In this document: one piece after another, positions 26,965-36,367 of the stretch | Layout of the letters: every line of letters starts with the position of its first letter | Position numbering within the stretch: position 1 is the stretch's first letter | Source of the DNA: Enterovibrio calviensis DSM 14347 | GTDB lineage: Bacteria; Pseudomonadota; Gammaproteobacteria; Enterobacterales; Vibrionaceae | Reading direction: 5' to 3' | Assembly (NCBI RefSeq): GCF_000621165.1 | Contig: NZ_JHZA01000001.1 | Coordinates: forward strand, 62,001 to 126,000 | DNA: 64,000 nt | Made by a program: the position numbers and the translations under genes | Notes under the pieces: model-generated | Seen by the model: only the letters and a program-made list of their open reading frames with translations | What the model was told of the DNA's origin: nothing | The model's database searches: none

Positions 26965-27044
26965 GTTATATTTGATTACAATAGACTATTTCAATTTAGA
27001 ATAAAGCTAGCCATAATTTGTTCCAGTGTTAGAAAACGCATGGA

Positions 27045-28391
27045 ATGCTTGTGAGCGAAACCAAATTTAAAGACATCGCGCGTCAGATAGAGCAACGCAT
27101 TGATGAAGGGGTTTATCCTCCCAACGCCAAGTTGCCCCCACACCGTGAGCTTGCTGCTGATTTAGACACCACGCCAGCAACCATTTCCAAAGCCTATAAA
27201 CTACTGGCGGAAATGAATCGCGTGGAGTCTTTTGTGGGGCGCGGTACGTTTGTGGTGGGAGAGTCACAACTGAATCAGGCTATCCAGCCTGCTGAAAGTG
27301 ATGCTCAGTTTAACTTCTCGATTCTTCAGCCTTATGTATCGAAAAATCTCGCTTCCTTACGCTCTGCCTATCAAAAAGCATCCATGAGTTTTTCACCAGA
27401 GTTGCTCGCGTATACCGATCATTCGGGGCACCTTTCACACCGTGAAGCCGGTGCAATATGGGCTCATCGCTATGGATTAAGTGCGGCGACAGCGAGCAAT
27501 GTGTTATTAACCAATGGCGCACAACACGCCTTGTCATTATTGATTGAAACACTGACCCAGCCCGGTGATGTTATTGCAGTAGAAGCACTCACCTACCCTG
27601 GCATTCTGGCTATCGCCAGTTTGGCAGGACGCCAAGTGATCGGCGTCGACATGGACAATGATGGTCTCATTCCATCAGTGCTTGAAGAAGTATTGCGTTC
27701 GCACAAACCAAAATTGGTTATCGCCATTCCTTCTCATCAAAATCCCACGGGCATCACCATGCCTATTCAACGCCGAAAAGCCATTGCCGCGATCATTGAG
27801 CATTCGTCAGCCTATTTGGTAGAAGACGACATTTACGGCTTTTTGAACGAAGCCACCTTGCCTGCAATATGTCATTGGCTGCCCGAGAAAGGTATTCACA
27901 TCTCAGGTTTATCTAAGGCGATTAGCCCCGCCATGCGTTGTGGTTTTGTTGTTGCCCCTGATCATTTATTGCCGACACTGAACGCCCATATCCGCGCCAA
28001 CATTTGGTTGGCTTCTCCAATAAATTTCATCGTCGCAGAACAGTTAATCAGCAGCGGTGAGGCGTTTTCAATGGCAGAGGCTCAACGAGACATTGCTAAA
28101 CAGCGACAGACCATCGCAAAAGACATACTTGGCGACGTAATATCAAAAGCTGATGGCTATCATGTTTGGGTAACCTTGCCAGCACATTGGCAACAAGAGC
28201 GCTTTGTAATGGAAGCGAAACAGCGAGATTTGATTGTCACCAGTGGCAGTTACTTTGCCGCTGGCGATAGCCACCCTAATTGTATTCGCCTTTCTTTGAT
28301 GTCGATAAAGAACAACGATGCCTTAACGCAAGGGCTTAAAGAATTAAAGTCGTTACTCGACAGTCATGTGGTGTCTTTAGCTCCGTTTTGA
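27045..28391 (+). CDS. MocR-type (GntR/aminotransferase) transcription regulator
   Basis: 448 residues. The first 75 are a GntR winged helix (FKDIARQIEQRIDEGVYPPN, KLPPHRELAADLDTTPATISKAYKLLAE). From about residue 95 there is a fold-type I aminotransferase domain (TNGAQHALSLLIETL, IPSHQNPTGITM, and SGLSKAISPAMRCGFV with the PLP lysine). Such proteins use PLP and an amino compound as effector and often control a divergent gene, here the hydroxyacid dehydrogenase. The start is either ATG 27045 or GTG 27051, which has GGA at better spacing. Confidence 0.92.
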   Translation: MLVSETKFKDIARQIEQRIDEGVYPPNAKLPPHRELAADLDTTPATISKAYKLLAEMNRVESFVGRGTFVVGESQLNQAIQPAESDAQFNFSILQPYVSKNLASLRSAYQKASMSFSPELLAYTDHSGHLSHREAGAIWAHRYGLSAATASNVLLTNGAQHALSLLIETLTQPGDVIAVEALTYPGILAIASLAGRQVIGVDMDNDGLIPSVLEEVLRSHKPKLVIAIPSHQNPTGITMPIQRRKAIAAIIEHSSAYLVEDDIYGFLNEATLPAICHWLPEKGIHISGLSKAISPAMRCGFVVAPDHLLPTLNAHIRANIWLASPINFIVAEQLISSGEAFSMAEAQRDIAKQRQTIAKDILGDVISKADGYHVWVTLPAHWQQERFVMEAKQRDLIVTSGSYFAAGDSHPNCIRLSLMSIKNNDALTQGLKELKSLLDSHVVSLAPF

Positions 28392-28505
28392 ATCACGTAC
28401 AATGTCTTGGGTATACACCAAAATTTTGTGGCTTTACATCATACAAGCGCATTTGGGATTAAAATGATATTCTAGCGCTCGCATTGAATCACTGAGAATC
28501 TAAAA

Positions 28506-28856
28506 ATGAGCAAATTGACTGCTGACATCGAAGCAAACCTGACGCTTTTCATTGCAGAAACACAAGAAACCAACCAAGTTTGGGGTCTTACCAATGAAGA
28601 AGGTTGGCTGGCATGCGATTCTACCGAATTTGAAAACAGCGAAATCATGCCATTCTGGTCTTCTAAAGAAGATGCAGAGCTTCACAACGTGGAAGAGTGG
28701 GCAGATTTCGAAGTGAAAGAAATCCCATTAGACGTTTTCGTTCAAGATTGGCTGATCACGCTAGACGAAGATGGCGTGCTAGTTGGTATCAACTGGAACG
28801 CTGCGCTTGAAGGCAAAGAAGTTGAGCCTGCTACACTAGCGAAAATGTATCTGTAA
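28506..28856 (+). CDS. DUF2750 protein
   Basis: 116 acidic residues. The pattern TQETNQVWGLTNEEGWLACDS, then MPFWSSKEDAELHN and LITLDEDGVLVGINWN near the C-terminus is that of DUF2750, small cytoplasmic proteins of unknown function common in gammaproteobacteria. There is no signal peptide or membrane segment. It is monocistronic and ends at a strong bidirectional terminator at 28883-28914. Confidence 0.8.
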   Translation: MSKLTADIEANLTLFIAETQETNQVWGLTNEEGWLACDSTEFENSEIMPFWSSKEDAELHNVEEWADFEVKEIPLDVFVQDWLITLDEDGVLVGINWNAALEGKEVEPATLAKMYL

Positions 28857-28882
28857 TCGTCTTATCGATTAGCAAGATTAAA

Positions 28883-28914
28883 AAAGGGCATCCGCTTTCA
28901 AGCCGATGCCCTTT
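28883..28914. terminator. Bidirectional terminator between DUF2750 and yiiM-like genes
   Basis: AAAGGGCATC at 28883-28892 pairs with GATGCCCTTT at 28905-28914; more A precede it and TTTGTCATTT follows. Confidence 0.88.
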
Positions 28915-28962
28915 GTCATTTCTGTCGCCTCAATAACTCGACGATTTGCCCGTGTGGACTCA

Positions 28963-29682
28963 TCAAGGGGCAGCGCGACCCAACAAACGAAAGTTCCAGT
29001 TTTCGACTTCATTCGTTTCTTGGCGAAGCTTCACGACTCCCATCCAACTTTCTGACAACGCACGCAGCTCTCGCAACTTGGCCAATCCCTCTTCATTAAG
29101 AGGGTCACCAAAGAACACATCGCACACTTCACGCAGCGTCATGGCTTTCTCGGGGCGAGATATCAACACAAGTGGCAGTTGTTGATTCACTGTGCCGGTT
29201 TGAATCACACGATAAAGCCAGCCGCAACGGCTGAGCGCTTGCATGTCGACGGAAAAATTCTCTACGTCCCAACGCTGGTTGAGCTTAAAACACGGTGATC
29301 GAGGCTGACTGACTTCGATGATGGCATCGCCCCATTGGTAACGATCGCCAATGCATACAGTGTCTTCTGTCATCCCTACTGTACTGATGTTCTCTCCCAT
29401 ACCCGGCGCTTGCCAATCCTGCTCATCACCATGCTTTTTTCGCCAAAATGCATAGTGCTCTCGCGGATAATGATGAAGTGCGCGTTCTGGCCCGCCGTGG
29501 TGCTTTTTATCCGCGGTTTCATCACCGTCCAATCCGGTATCAGACAAATAAACATCACCTAGAACTTCAACCTTGTTCATTGCAGTTTGAAGGCCGTAGC
29601 ACTCTGAAACCTTTCCGCGGTAGATGTTAGCCAACTCAAAGGTCGGTGTTGATGAAAGCAACGGGTTCAATGCGTCTTGCAA
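28963..29682 (-). CDS. yiiM: YiiM-like MOSC-domain protein
   Basis: 239 residues. The MOSC domain shows in DADETADKKHHGG-type sequence (here GDETADKKHHGGPERALHHY), GMGENISTVGM and the molybdenum-cofactor cysteine in SQPRSPCFKL. The C-terminal three-helix part (MTLREVCDVFFGDPLNEEGL) is present as in E. coli YiiM, which reduces N-hydroxylated purines such as 6-hydroxylaminopurine using the molybdenum cofactor. It begins 34 nt after the start side of the peroxidase gene's 3' end (29716), same strand, so the two may be co-transcribed. Confidence 0.88.
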   Translation of the reverse strand: MQDALNPLLSSTPTFELANIYRGKVSECYGLQTAMNKVEVLGDVYLSDTGLDGDETADKKHHGGPERALHHYPREHYAFWRKKHGDEQDWQAPGMGENISTVGMTEDTVCIGDRYQWGDAIIEVSQPRSPCFKLNQRWDVENFSVDMQALSRCGWLYRVIQTGTVNQQLPLVLISRPEKAMTLREVCDVFFGDPLNEEGLAKLRELRALSESWMGVVKLRQETNEVENWNFRLLGRAAP

Positions 29683-29715
29683 AGCGAATTCTCCAAAATT
29701 GATAGTCGATAATGT

Positions 29716-30693
29716 CTAGAACGTAATTTTCTTGGTGTTATCAAGAGCGGTAAAAAATGCACTGATGTCTTTCACATCCTCTTCACTGAGCGTCACCCCA
29801 AGTTGGTGCCATGCCGTATCACGGACAGCTTGATCTAAATCGAAAACCGCTCCGTCATGGAAATAGGGGGCAGTCTGTGCAACGTTTCTTAGCGTCGGCA
29901 CTTTGAAGATAAAGTTATCTGCTGAACTGCCAGTGAGGTGCGCGCGGCCTTTGTCGGTCGTGTTTGAGTAGGCATTGACTAAACCCATTTTCATGAATAG
30001 CTCACCACCAAGCAATGGCCCGTTGTGACACGCATTACACCCTGTAGAAATAAATCGATCCAAACCGCGCTTTTCTTGATCAGTGAGTGCGGTCGTTTCA
30101 CCCGCTAGGTAAGCATCAAACCTATCTTCAGTCACTAAGGTGCGTTGGAACGCAGCAAGAGACTCGACCAGATGATCAAACGTCAGCGCATAGTCAGCAT
30201 CAGGAAATGCGGCAACAAAAGCATCTTGATAACCTTTCTCTTTGAGCTTCTTAATCGCTTCCTCTTTGGAAGACAAACCCATTTCAATTGGATTAGTGAT
30301 CGGCCCACTGGCTTGCTCTGCGAGGTTTTTCGCACGCCCATCCCAAAATTGAACAAATTGAAAGCCTGCATTCCATGTAGTCAGACTATTCCGCGTACCC
30401 AATGTACCGCGCGAACCCACAGAAACGGATAGCGGTTCAGTTCCCGACCCACCGTCAAGAAGGTTATGACAGGTATTGCAAGATTGATTGTCATTGACTG
30501 AAAGTGCCGTTTCAAAATACAGCGCTTTGCCAAGAGCAATCCTCTCTGGGGTATCGAATTCGCTGCCTGGCATCTCACGTGGCAGTGCACCAAATAAATC
30601 ATTGGCGAGCATTTGTAAGGGTTCTGCCGAGGAAGCATTTGCAGAAAAAAAGAGCGTTGAATTGACGAGTAACGCTTTGCAAATCGTGTTCAT
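29716..30693 (-). CDS. Diheme cytochrome c peroxidase
   Basis: 325 residues with a Sec signal peptide (ALLVNSTLFFSANASSAEP). Two heme c sites are visible: CNTCH near residue 73 and CNACH near residue 216. The conserved peroxidase segments GTRNSLTTWNAGFQFVQFWDGR, NPIEMG and VPTLRNVAQTAPYFHDG are present. It reduces hydrogen peroxide in the periplasm using electrons from small cytochromes. A second, longer MauG-type homologue is encoded at 52375-53925. Ends 33 nt before the yiiM-like gene. Confidence 0.93.
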   Translation of the reverse strand: MNTICKALLVNSTLFFSANASSAEPLQMLANDLFGALPREMPGSEFDTPERIALGKALYFETALSVNDNQSCNTCHNLLDGGSGTEPLSVSVGSRGTLGTRNSLTTWNAGFQFVQFWDGRAKNLAEQASGPITNPIEMGLSSKEEAIKKLKEKGYQDAFVAAFPDADYALTFDHLVESLAAFQRTLVTEDRFDAYLAGETTALTDQEKRGLDRFISTGCNACHNGPLLGGELFMKMGLVNAYSNTTDKGRAHLTGSSADNFIFKVPTLRNVAQTAPYFHDGAVFDLDQAVRDTAWHQLGVTLSEEDVKDISAFFTALDNTKKITF

Positions 30694-30827
30694 TCTATAA
30701 CCCTCTTATCGGGAATATGCCTGAGAGTATAGGCACCGACTATCGACCAGTGACAGCGGGATAAATCGATGGAATCAACAGAAAAAACGAATGAAGCGTG
30801 ATAAGAACGAAACAACCAAAGCTAATT

Positions 30828-30871
30828 CCAAACTCAATACCAAGCTCAATACCAAGTTCAATACCAAGCTC
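30828..30871. repeat. 12-bp tandem repeat, about 3.7 copies
   Basis: Units CCAAACTCAATA, CCAAGCTCAATA, CCAAGTTCAATA and a partial CCAAGCTC run head to tail from 30828 to 30871 in the gap between the peroxidase and MFS genes; 30816-30827 may be a decayed fifth unit. Confidence 0.9.
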
Positions 30872-30910
30872 TGCATGAAAGGGAGACTTCACTAATCAAT
30901 TGAAAAACGA

Positions 30911-30939
30911 AAGAAAGGGCGCAATCAGCGCCCTTTCTT
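30911..30939 (-). terminator. Terminator of the MFS transporter gene
   Basis: AAGAAAGGGCGC at 30911-30922 pairs perfectly with GCGCCCTTTCTT at 30928-30939, loop AATCA; on the minus strand T-rich sequence follows. Confidence 0.9.
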
Positions 30940-30971
30940 GATCTATCTAACAGCGAAAATGTTACACAGCA

Positions 30972-32141
30972 CTATGCCTTCACTTTCGTCGGAGAGCGGG
31001 TGAATAACATATAAATCAATGGCACAGCACAAACAAAGGGAAGCACAGCTAAATTAAGCGATTGCCAACCCAAAGTGACTTCTAAGTTGCCCGCCAATAA
31101 CGCAGTAATCGTCACACTGCCAAACACGGCAAACTCATTGATGGCCTGAGCTCGCGACTTATCCTGAGGTAGGTACGTTTGGGTGAGCTTACTGGTTGCA
31201 CCAATGAACATGAAGTTCCACCCCACACCAAGCAGCACTAATGCGATGCGGAAATGCCATTCTGACACCCCGTTCATGTTGACCAGAATACAAGCAATGA
31301 AGAACAAACTTCCCAGAATAATCGTCATTCGGTTGCCGATCTTTCCAATGAGCGATCCCGTAAAGAAAGAAGGCAAAAACATTCCCAGCACATGCCATTC
31401 AATCACTAACGCCGCTTGCTCAAATTGAAAGCCATGTTTATGCATCGCAATCGGCGTAACCGTCATGAGCAGATTCATCACGGCATAAGCCACAACAGCG
31501 GCAAACACCGCAACCAAGTAACCCGGCGCTCGAATGATATGCGACACGGCTCGCGGTTGGCTGTCTTTTTCAACAGGGGTTACTGGAGGCAAACCAATAA
31601 ATTGAAGAACGATAAGTGAAAGCACGTAGAGAACGGTAATTCCAACGAAAGCGCCACTAAAATGCGTTCCCGGCAGCCAGTGCTGACTGGCAATGGCGAG
31701 ATTTGGACCCACCACCGCAGCTAATACGCCACCCACCATAGATAGAGAAATCGCCTTATCACGGCTATCAGGGTCACTCACTTCTATCGCTGCAAACCGG
31801 TATAACGTGCCAAACCCGATACCAATACCCAGCAACAAGGTGCTAAAGCAAAATAACCAAAACTCAGCTTGATTCAATGCGTACACGCAAAGCATGGCAC
31901 CCAGTATTCCAATCACGTTACCGAGCATGAAACCATTCTTTCGCCCAATTTTGGCCATAATGAGAGAAGCTGGAATAGTGGCGAGCATGAGACCAACAAA
32001 CTGGGTCGACACAGGCAAAGTCACCCAACTATCACTGGGTGACAGTTGTTGGCCGATAAGCCCATTCACCGAAATAAGGACAATATTGCCGCTCATTAAA
32101 AGAGCTTGGCATAACGCCAACAGCCAGACATTTATATTCAT
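30972..32141 (-). CDS. MFS transporter
   Basis: 389 residues, about twelve predicted membrane helices (for example VWLLALCQALLMSGNIVLI, FWLFCFSTLLLGIGIGFG, LVAVFAAVVAYAVMNLLMTV). The loop between helices 2 and 3, LIMAKIGRKNGFMLG, is the MFS signature GxxxxRxG-type motif. It lies in the inner membrane; the sequence gives no reliable hint of the substrate, though this subgroup includes efflux pumps and exporters of unknown cargo. It is monocistronic, 130 bp before the dispersed repeat copy at 32276. Confidence 0.88.
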   Translation of the reverse strand: MNINVWLLALCQALLMSGNIVLISVNGLIGQQLSPSDSWVTLPVSTQFVGLMLATIPASLIMAKIGRKNGFMLGNVIGILGAMLCVYALNQAEFWLFCFSTLLLGIGIGFGTLYRFAAIEVSDPDSRDKAISLSMVGGVLAAVVGPNLAIASQHWLPGTHFSGAFVGITVLYVLSLIVLQFIGLPPVTPVEKDSQPRAVSHIIRAPGYLVAVFAAVVAYAVMNLLMTVTPIAMHKHGFQFEQAALVIEWHVLGMFLPSFFTGSLIGKIGNRMTIILGSLFFIACILVNMNGVSEWHFRIALVLLGVGWNFMFIGATSKLTQTYLPQDKSRAQAINEFAVFGSVTITALLAGNLEVTLGWQSLNLAVLPFVCAVPLIYMLFTRSPTKVKA

Positions 32142-32275
32142 TCCGTGAACACCGTATTTTGTAATAAAGACAAAGCACTTCGAGTATCCCGCACCGCGTT
32201 AATCACAGCAACCTTATCACGGAAATATTCCGTGCCTTATTTTGTAGACTCACTTCATCGCGACATCAGCGGTTC

Positions 32276-32302
32276 TATATACCCAAGTAACCTGAAGATG
32301 GC
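32276..32302 (+). repeat. Dispersed intergenic repeat, copy 1 (half copy)
   Basis: Contains ACCCAAGTAACCTGAAGATG, matching the left arm and centre of the copies at 54049-54083 and 60916-60949. The right palindrome arm is not recognisable here. Confidence 0.7.
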
Positions 32303-32425
32303 TTGTAAGGCTTTCTAACAGAACTGTCTCGATATTAAGCCACCAAAAATCAGCAAATTGTGTGAATCTGTAATAAGTAGCAAGGCAACTCGTATCAGTA
32401 GTTAAACTCAAGGATGGTATTGGAT

Positions 32426-33175
32426 ATGTCAGTGGTTTCAAACACGCCGATAAGAATCGTCGGCGAATCAGATGTCGATTTTATCTATGGTTCAATTCAC
32501 AACGACTTTTTCGATTTAAGTCGTGACGACGATGATCTTAAGATTGTCGGTTTTGATGGTGACGACACGATTTTTTCAGGCCTTGGCGATGACATACTCA
32601 TCGGCGGCGCAGGCAACGATTTTATATTTGCCAATGCCGGCAGCAATTCATTGCGCGGGGGAACAGGGAACGATCACCTACTCAGTAAAATTGATGCTGG
32701 AACAGAGCGAGGTGACTATCGAGATGTGATGGATGGGGGCGTTGGAGACGATGTTCTGGCTTCTGAGAGTTCGCAAAATTGCACCATGAATGGCGGAGCC
32801 GGAAATGATTTCTTCTCGTTTAGAGATCTCGGTGCTGCGGAGTCCGGTGTGAGTTACTGCATTGGCGGCGATGGAGAAGATTCCTTTAATTTCTTCGAAT
32901 TTGATTCCTCCGAAAACGTAGACCCAAGCAACACCGTCGTGCGAATTAAGGATTTCGAGGTCGGAATCGATAGCCTAAAATTTCACTTCTACGGCGATGA
33001 ATACCAAACCAATGCAGAAACGTCTTTCATCGTTACCCAGAAAGGCGCAAATATGGTGGTCGATTTTCAGGACAAAGTGTCTATTGTCTTACATGGTATC
33101 GATAGTCAGGACGTCACTATGAGTGATCTGTTCAATTCCGATGATCTCGACCCTATTGATCCCATTCTTTTCTAG
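32426..33175 (+). CDS. Small RTX (hemolysin-type calcium-binding) protein
   Basis: 249 residues from the ATG at 32426, which has AAGGATGG upstream at suitable distance; the ATG at 32414 overlaps that site. Nonapeptide repeats of the form GGxGxDxUx run through residues about 40-125 (GFDGDDTIF, GLGDDILIG, GAGNDFIFA, GTGNDHLLS, GVGDDVLAS, GAGNDFFSF). Such repeats bind calcium outside the cell and are usually exported by type I secretion. The C-terminus (VVRIKDFEVGIDSLKFHF, LHGIDSQDVTMSDLF) is like the end of RTX proteins that serves as the secretion signal. No ABC exporter, TolC or toxin domain is nearby. Confidence 0.87.
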   Translation: MSVVSNTPIRIVGESDVDFIYGSIHNDFFDLSRDDDDLKIVGFDGDDTIFSGLGDDILIGGAGNDFIFANAGSNSLRGGTGNDHLLSKIDAGTERGDYRDVMDGGVGDDVLASESSQNCTMNGGAGNDFFSFRDLGAAESGVSYCIGGDGEDSFNFFEFDSSENVDPSNTVVRIKDFEVGIDSLKFHFYGDEYQTNAETSFIVTQKGANMVVDFQDKVSIVLHGIDSQDVTMSDLFNSDDLDPIDPILF

Positions 33176-33432
33176 GTTAATCTCTTTTGATAAGCCTCGG
33201 CGTCACTTTGCGACGAGGCATATTTGCTAGTACTGATATACCAAATTCACGAATGCCAATATTCCCGAAAACAAATAGTTGCAAATGGCAACCTACACCA
33301 TTAGTAAGACGCCTGATATTGCCAACGTTTTTTTCATACCAAATTCGATTCACTTCAACTTATTGAATATAAGTCCGCATTCATCGCCTGAAGTTAAGAC
33401 ATTGGATTGTTTTTTATCACGCTATCAATAAC
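33176..33432. promoter_or_regulatory. Control region upstream of the ROK operon
   Basis: GCCTCG at 33194-33199 and CGAGGC at 33214-33219 may form a weak terminator for the RTX gene. Further on, ATACCAAATTC occurs twice in direct orientation at 33238-33248 and 33336-33346, with an inverted repeat GTTGC/GCAAC at 33278-33292 between. These are candidate regulator sites. Confidence 0.4.
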
Positions 33433-34548
33433 ATGACATTGGTTAAGTTGATTTTGGAAACTAATGTTTTGTCGATAAAACTCAGTCGCACCGGTAACAC
33501 CGCAAGTATCCTGAACTCTCTATGGCAGTCGCCTGGGGTGTCACGCATTGATATGGCGACCAAGCTGGGACTCGACAAATCTACCGTCACCAAAGCCGTC
33601 AACCATTTACTTGATATCGGCATGATCCTTGAGCAGCCCAAAGCCATGTCTGGTAAAGGCGGACGTCCCAAAATGTCTTTGGTGTTTAATGCTGACTTTG
33701 GCGTGATCATTGGTGTTGACGTTAACTCAGATGTACTCAAAGTTTCGGTTGTAAACTTGCTCGGACAAGTCATCTACCACGATATGCTCCCGATCAACAC
33801 GCAAGTTTCTATTGATACCGCTTTAATCGAAGCACTTGTTCCCTGTGTTAACACCATACAAAAATTATTCCCCCGCATTCTTGCTATTGGCATCGGCATG
33901 CCAGGGCTGATTGACCCAGACAAAAGCCAACTATTGGTGTCTCACTCTCTCAATATTCGTTCGTCTATAAATTTCGCTCCGCTGTTTAAGCGTCATTTCC
34001 CTTATCCTGTGTTTATTGATAATGATGCTAACTGTGGTGCATGGGGAGAGCTAATGCAGCAACGCAGTCTCCCCTATGACCATTTTCTCTACGTATTACT
34101 CTCAACTCACCATGCCAGAGAGCACTACCACCAGTTGGGGATAGGCGTGGGAATGATTCTAAACCGTCAACTCTTCTACGGTGAAGAATTCATGGCAGGG
34201 CAATTCAACAGCCAGGAGCTGATTCGCGGTACAGAGGCGACGCCAAGCGTCATCATTAAAGAGTTCTCTGCACTGGCAGTAAATCTTTGCGGTTTGATGA
34301 GTATTCGTCGAATCGTGATTGGTGGAAATGGCATGTCATTTGGCTCGGAACTCGCCGCATCATTAAGAAATCACAGTGATGGGTTATCAGGTTTGTTGAT
34401 TGCCAAACCGAATATCGAGTTCTCGCTGCTTGGCCCGCAAGCTGCTGCGATGGGCGCAGCTTCAATGGCGTGGCAAAAACTACTTACGGCTGAACTGAAA
34501 CTTGCGGAAAGCCTTCGCCTACCCGAAAACGGCAATCTTTCAATTTAA
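33433..34548 (+). CDS. ROK-family transcription regulator
   Basis: 371 residues. A winged helix at about residues 18-75 (TGNTASILNSLWQSPGVSRIDMATKLGLDKSTVTKAVNHLL) is followed by a ROK sugar-kinase-like domain (IIGVDVNSDVLKVSVVNL, GIGMPGLIDPDKS, FIDNDANCGAWGE). It resembles NagC/Mlc regulators that respond to sugars. The usual ROK zinc motif CxCGxxGCxE is not seen, so it is a divergent member. The start is uncertain because the ATG at 33433 has no ribosome binding site; TTG 33469 is an alternative. It heads an operon with a GH20 enzyme 22 nt downstream, suggesting amino-sugar control. Confidence 0.88.
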   Translation: MTLVKLILETNVLSIKLSRTGNTASILNSLWQSPGVSRIDMATKLGLDKSTVTKAVNHLLDIGMILEQPKAMSGKGGRPKMSLVFNADFGVIIGVDVNSDVLKVSVVNLLGQVIYHDMLPINTQVSIDTALIEALVPCVNTIQKLFPRILAIGIGMPGLIDPDKSQLLVSHSLNIRSSINFAPLFKRHFPYPVFIDNDANCGAWGELMQQRSLPYDHFLYVLLSTHHAREHYHQLGIGVGMILNRQLFYGEEFMAGQFNSQELIRGTEATPSVIIKEFSALAVNLCGLMSIRRIVIGGNGMSFGSELAASLRNHSDGLSGLLIAKPNIEFSLLGPQAAAMGAASMAWQKLLTAELKLAESLRLPENGNLSI

Positions 34549-34570
34549 GAGCGAACGACAAGGACAACTG

Positions 34571-36367
34571 ATGGCAATGATCTTCCCTTTACCTAAACGC
34601 TACCTAGCAGGATTTTCGACGAAAAATGTCCGTATTTCTGCATTGGCTTCATCTTGTCCCGTGAGTTTTGGTGCGAAGGTCAACTTAACAACATTGAATT
34701 ACCAGCATGATGATTCACTGCCCAAACAAGGCTATCGTATCCGTATTGCCAACGGCTGTTTGCTTGTCGACTACTCGGATCTTCATGGTATTCGATATGC
34801 TCACCTTGCCATTAATCAATTGGTCGAAAAAAAGGCAGTGCTGCGAGAAGACATCATCATTGAAGACTGGCCCGATTTTCCAACCCGCTCAGTGTTAGTC
34901 GATATTAGCCGTGATCGCGTGCCAACAATGGCAACCTTAAAACGTCTGATCGAGTACTTTTCGCACTTAAGATTTAACCAACTGCAGCTCTACACAGAAC
35001 ACACTTTCGCGTATCAAAAACACTCTCTTGTGTGGGCTGACTATTCGCCAATGACAAGTGCTGAAATCCGAGAAATCGATGCTTACTGCCAATCATTGGG
35101 TATTGAACTGGTGGCTAATCAAGCCTGCTTTGGTCACATGGAGAAATGGCTCAACCATCCTGAATACCATCACCTTGCCGAGCAAACATCAGGGTTTACT
35201 GACCAACGGGGAGATTTTCGAGAGGGAGCGTTTGGGTTAAATCCTATCAGCCCGCAAACCGAAATCTTTATCGACGAGCTGTTTAGCGAGTTGCTGCCAA
35301 ATTTCTCTACCAATACGATAAACATCAACTTTGACGAGACCATGGATCTTGGTGAAAACGCAAGTAAGTCGGCCTGCGACATATTTGGAAAGGGAAAGGT
35401 CTATTTGACCTATCTAAACAAGATTATCGACTTAGCAAAATCAAAAGGTAAGCAGTGCCAAATATTCAGTGACATGCTATTTCGCTATCCCAATCTCATT
35501 GAGCAACTCCCCAATGACCTGATATTGCTCAATTGGGGGTACGAACCGGAGCACCCTTTCGACGCTGAGCATAAACAACTCGCGCTTTTTGGCTATCCAT
35601 TCCATGTCGTGGTCTCTACCGATTGCTACGCCTCTGTATCAGGACGCTGGCATGCAGCGATTTCGCACATGCGCAATGCTGCGAAGTCGGCGAAACGTTT
35701 TGGAGCAGAAGGATATATGGTCACTGAATGGGGCGATATGGGTCATGGACAACAGTTTGCCATGCCTATTCCAGCTTACGCGTTTGGTGCAGCAATGGCT
35801 TGGGGAGAAGAACAGCAACTAGACAGTGATGTCAGCCAAGCGGTGAGATGGTTTTACCCTGACGCCAAGCAAGTCGAAATAGATGCGCTTATCGCGTTAC
35901 AAGACATCTATCTCGCCACGGGCGTTCAGACACCAAACTGTGCGTTTTTCGGTCCCGTCCTTTTTGATCAGCTGTCACGCAGACACATAAAACGCGCTAC
36001 CGGCATTAAATCTCACACCCTTGATATTGCCATGACTGAATTGGCCGAATGGCGACAAAAGCTCAAGCCACTGAGGGCGAGCGAATTGACCCCCGATCTA
36101 CTCTGGACCATTGATGCTCTTGAGATTGCCTGCGAGATCGTTCAAGGATATGCCGATGAACACCACCGTCAGATTGAAGATTTTTCTGAGGAACGAAAAA
36201 GCTTACTACGCCCGAAAATACAGATGCTATTGGATACATATCGTCAACTATGGACGGAATATTACCGACCTGGCGGGATGAATCAAAGCAGCGCTCGCTT
36301 GTCTTACTTACTCTCACTGTTAGATGAATCACCAACGACGCAACAATCCACAGAGGCCGTTCATTGA
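34571..36367 (+). CDS. Glycoside hydrolase family 20-like beta-N-acetylhexosaminidase
   Basis: 598 residues from ATG 34571, set by AAGGA at 34560-34564. The N-terminal domain (about 1-110) ends in IIEDWPDFPTRSVLVDISRD, the typical GH20 entry into the (beta/alpha)8 barrel. The catalytic pair is the D-E in NINFDETMD; the rest of the barrel shows in FNQLQLYTEHTFAY, ELVANQACFGHMEKWL and EGYMVTEWGDMGHGQ. The NFDET in place of the usual GGDE resembles the intracellular HexD-like group of GH20. There is no signal peptide, so it acts on oligosaccharides or conjugates in the cytoplasm. Its stop overlaps the AAC(3)-like gene by 1 nt. Confidence 0.87.
   Translation: MAMIFPLPKRYLAGFSTKNVRISALASSCPVSFGAKVNLTTLNYQHDDSLPKQGYRIRIANGCLLVDYSDLHGIRYAHLAINQLVEKKAVLREDIIIEDWPDFPTRSVLVDISRDRVPTMATLKRLIEYFSHLRFNQLQLYTEHTFAYQKHSLVWADYSPMTSAEIREIDAYCQSLGIELVANQACFGHMEKWLNHPEYHHLAEQTSGFTDQRGDFREGAFGLNPISPQTEIFIDELFSELLPNFSTNTININFDETMDLGENASKSACDIFGKGKVYLTYLNKIIDLAKSKGKQCQIFSDMLFRYPNLIEQLPNDLILLNWGYEPEHPFDAEHKQLALFGYPFHVVVSTDCYASVSGRWHAAISHMRNAAKSAKRFGAEGYMVTEWGDMGHGQQFAMPIPAYAFGAAMAWGEEQQLDSDVSQAVRWFYPDAKQVEIDALIALQDIYLATGVQTPNCAFFGPVLFDQLSRRHIKRATGIKSHTLDIAMTELAEWRQKLKPLRASELTPDLLWTIDALEIACEIVQGYADEHHRQIEDFSEERKSLLRPKIQMLLDTYRQLWTEYYRPGGMNQSSARLSYLLSLLDESPTTQQSTEAVH

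Noticed and set aside
30816-30871. The 12-bp tandem repeats as a CRISPR array
   Set aside because: Units are head to tail without spacers and far too short.
32426-33175. RTX gene as part of a toxin secretion locus
   Set aside because: No acyltransferase, ABC exporter or membrane fusion protein gene is adjacent.
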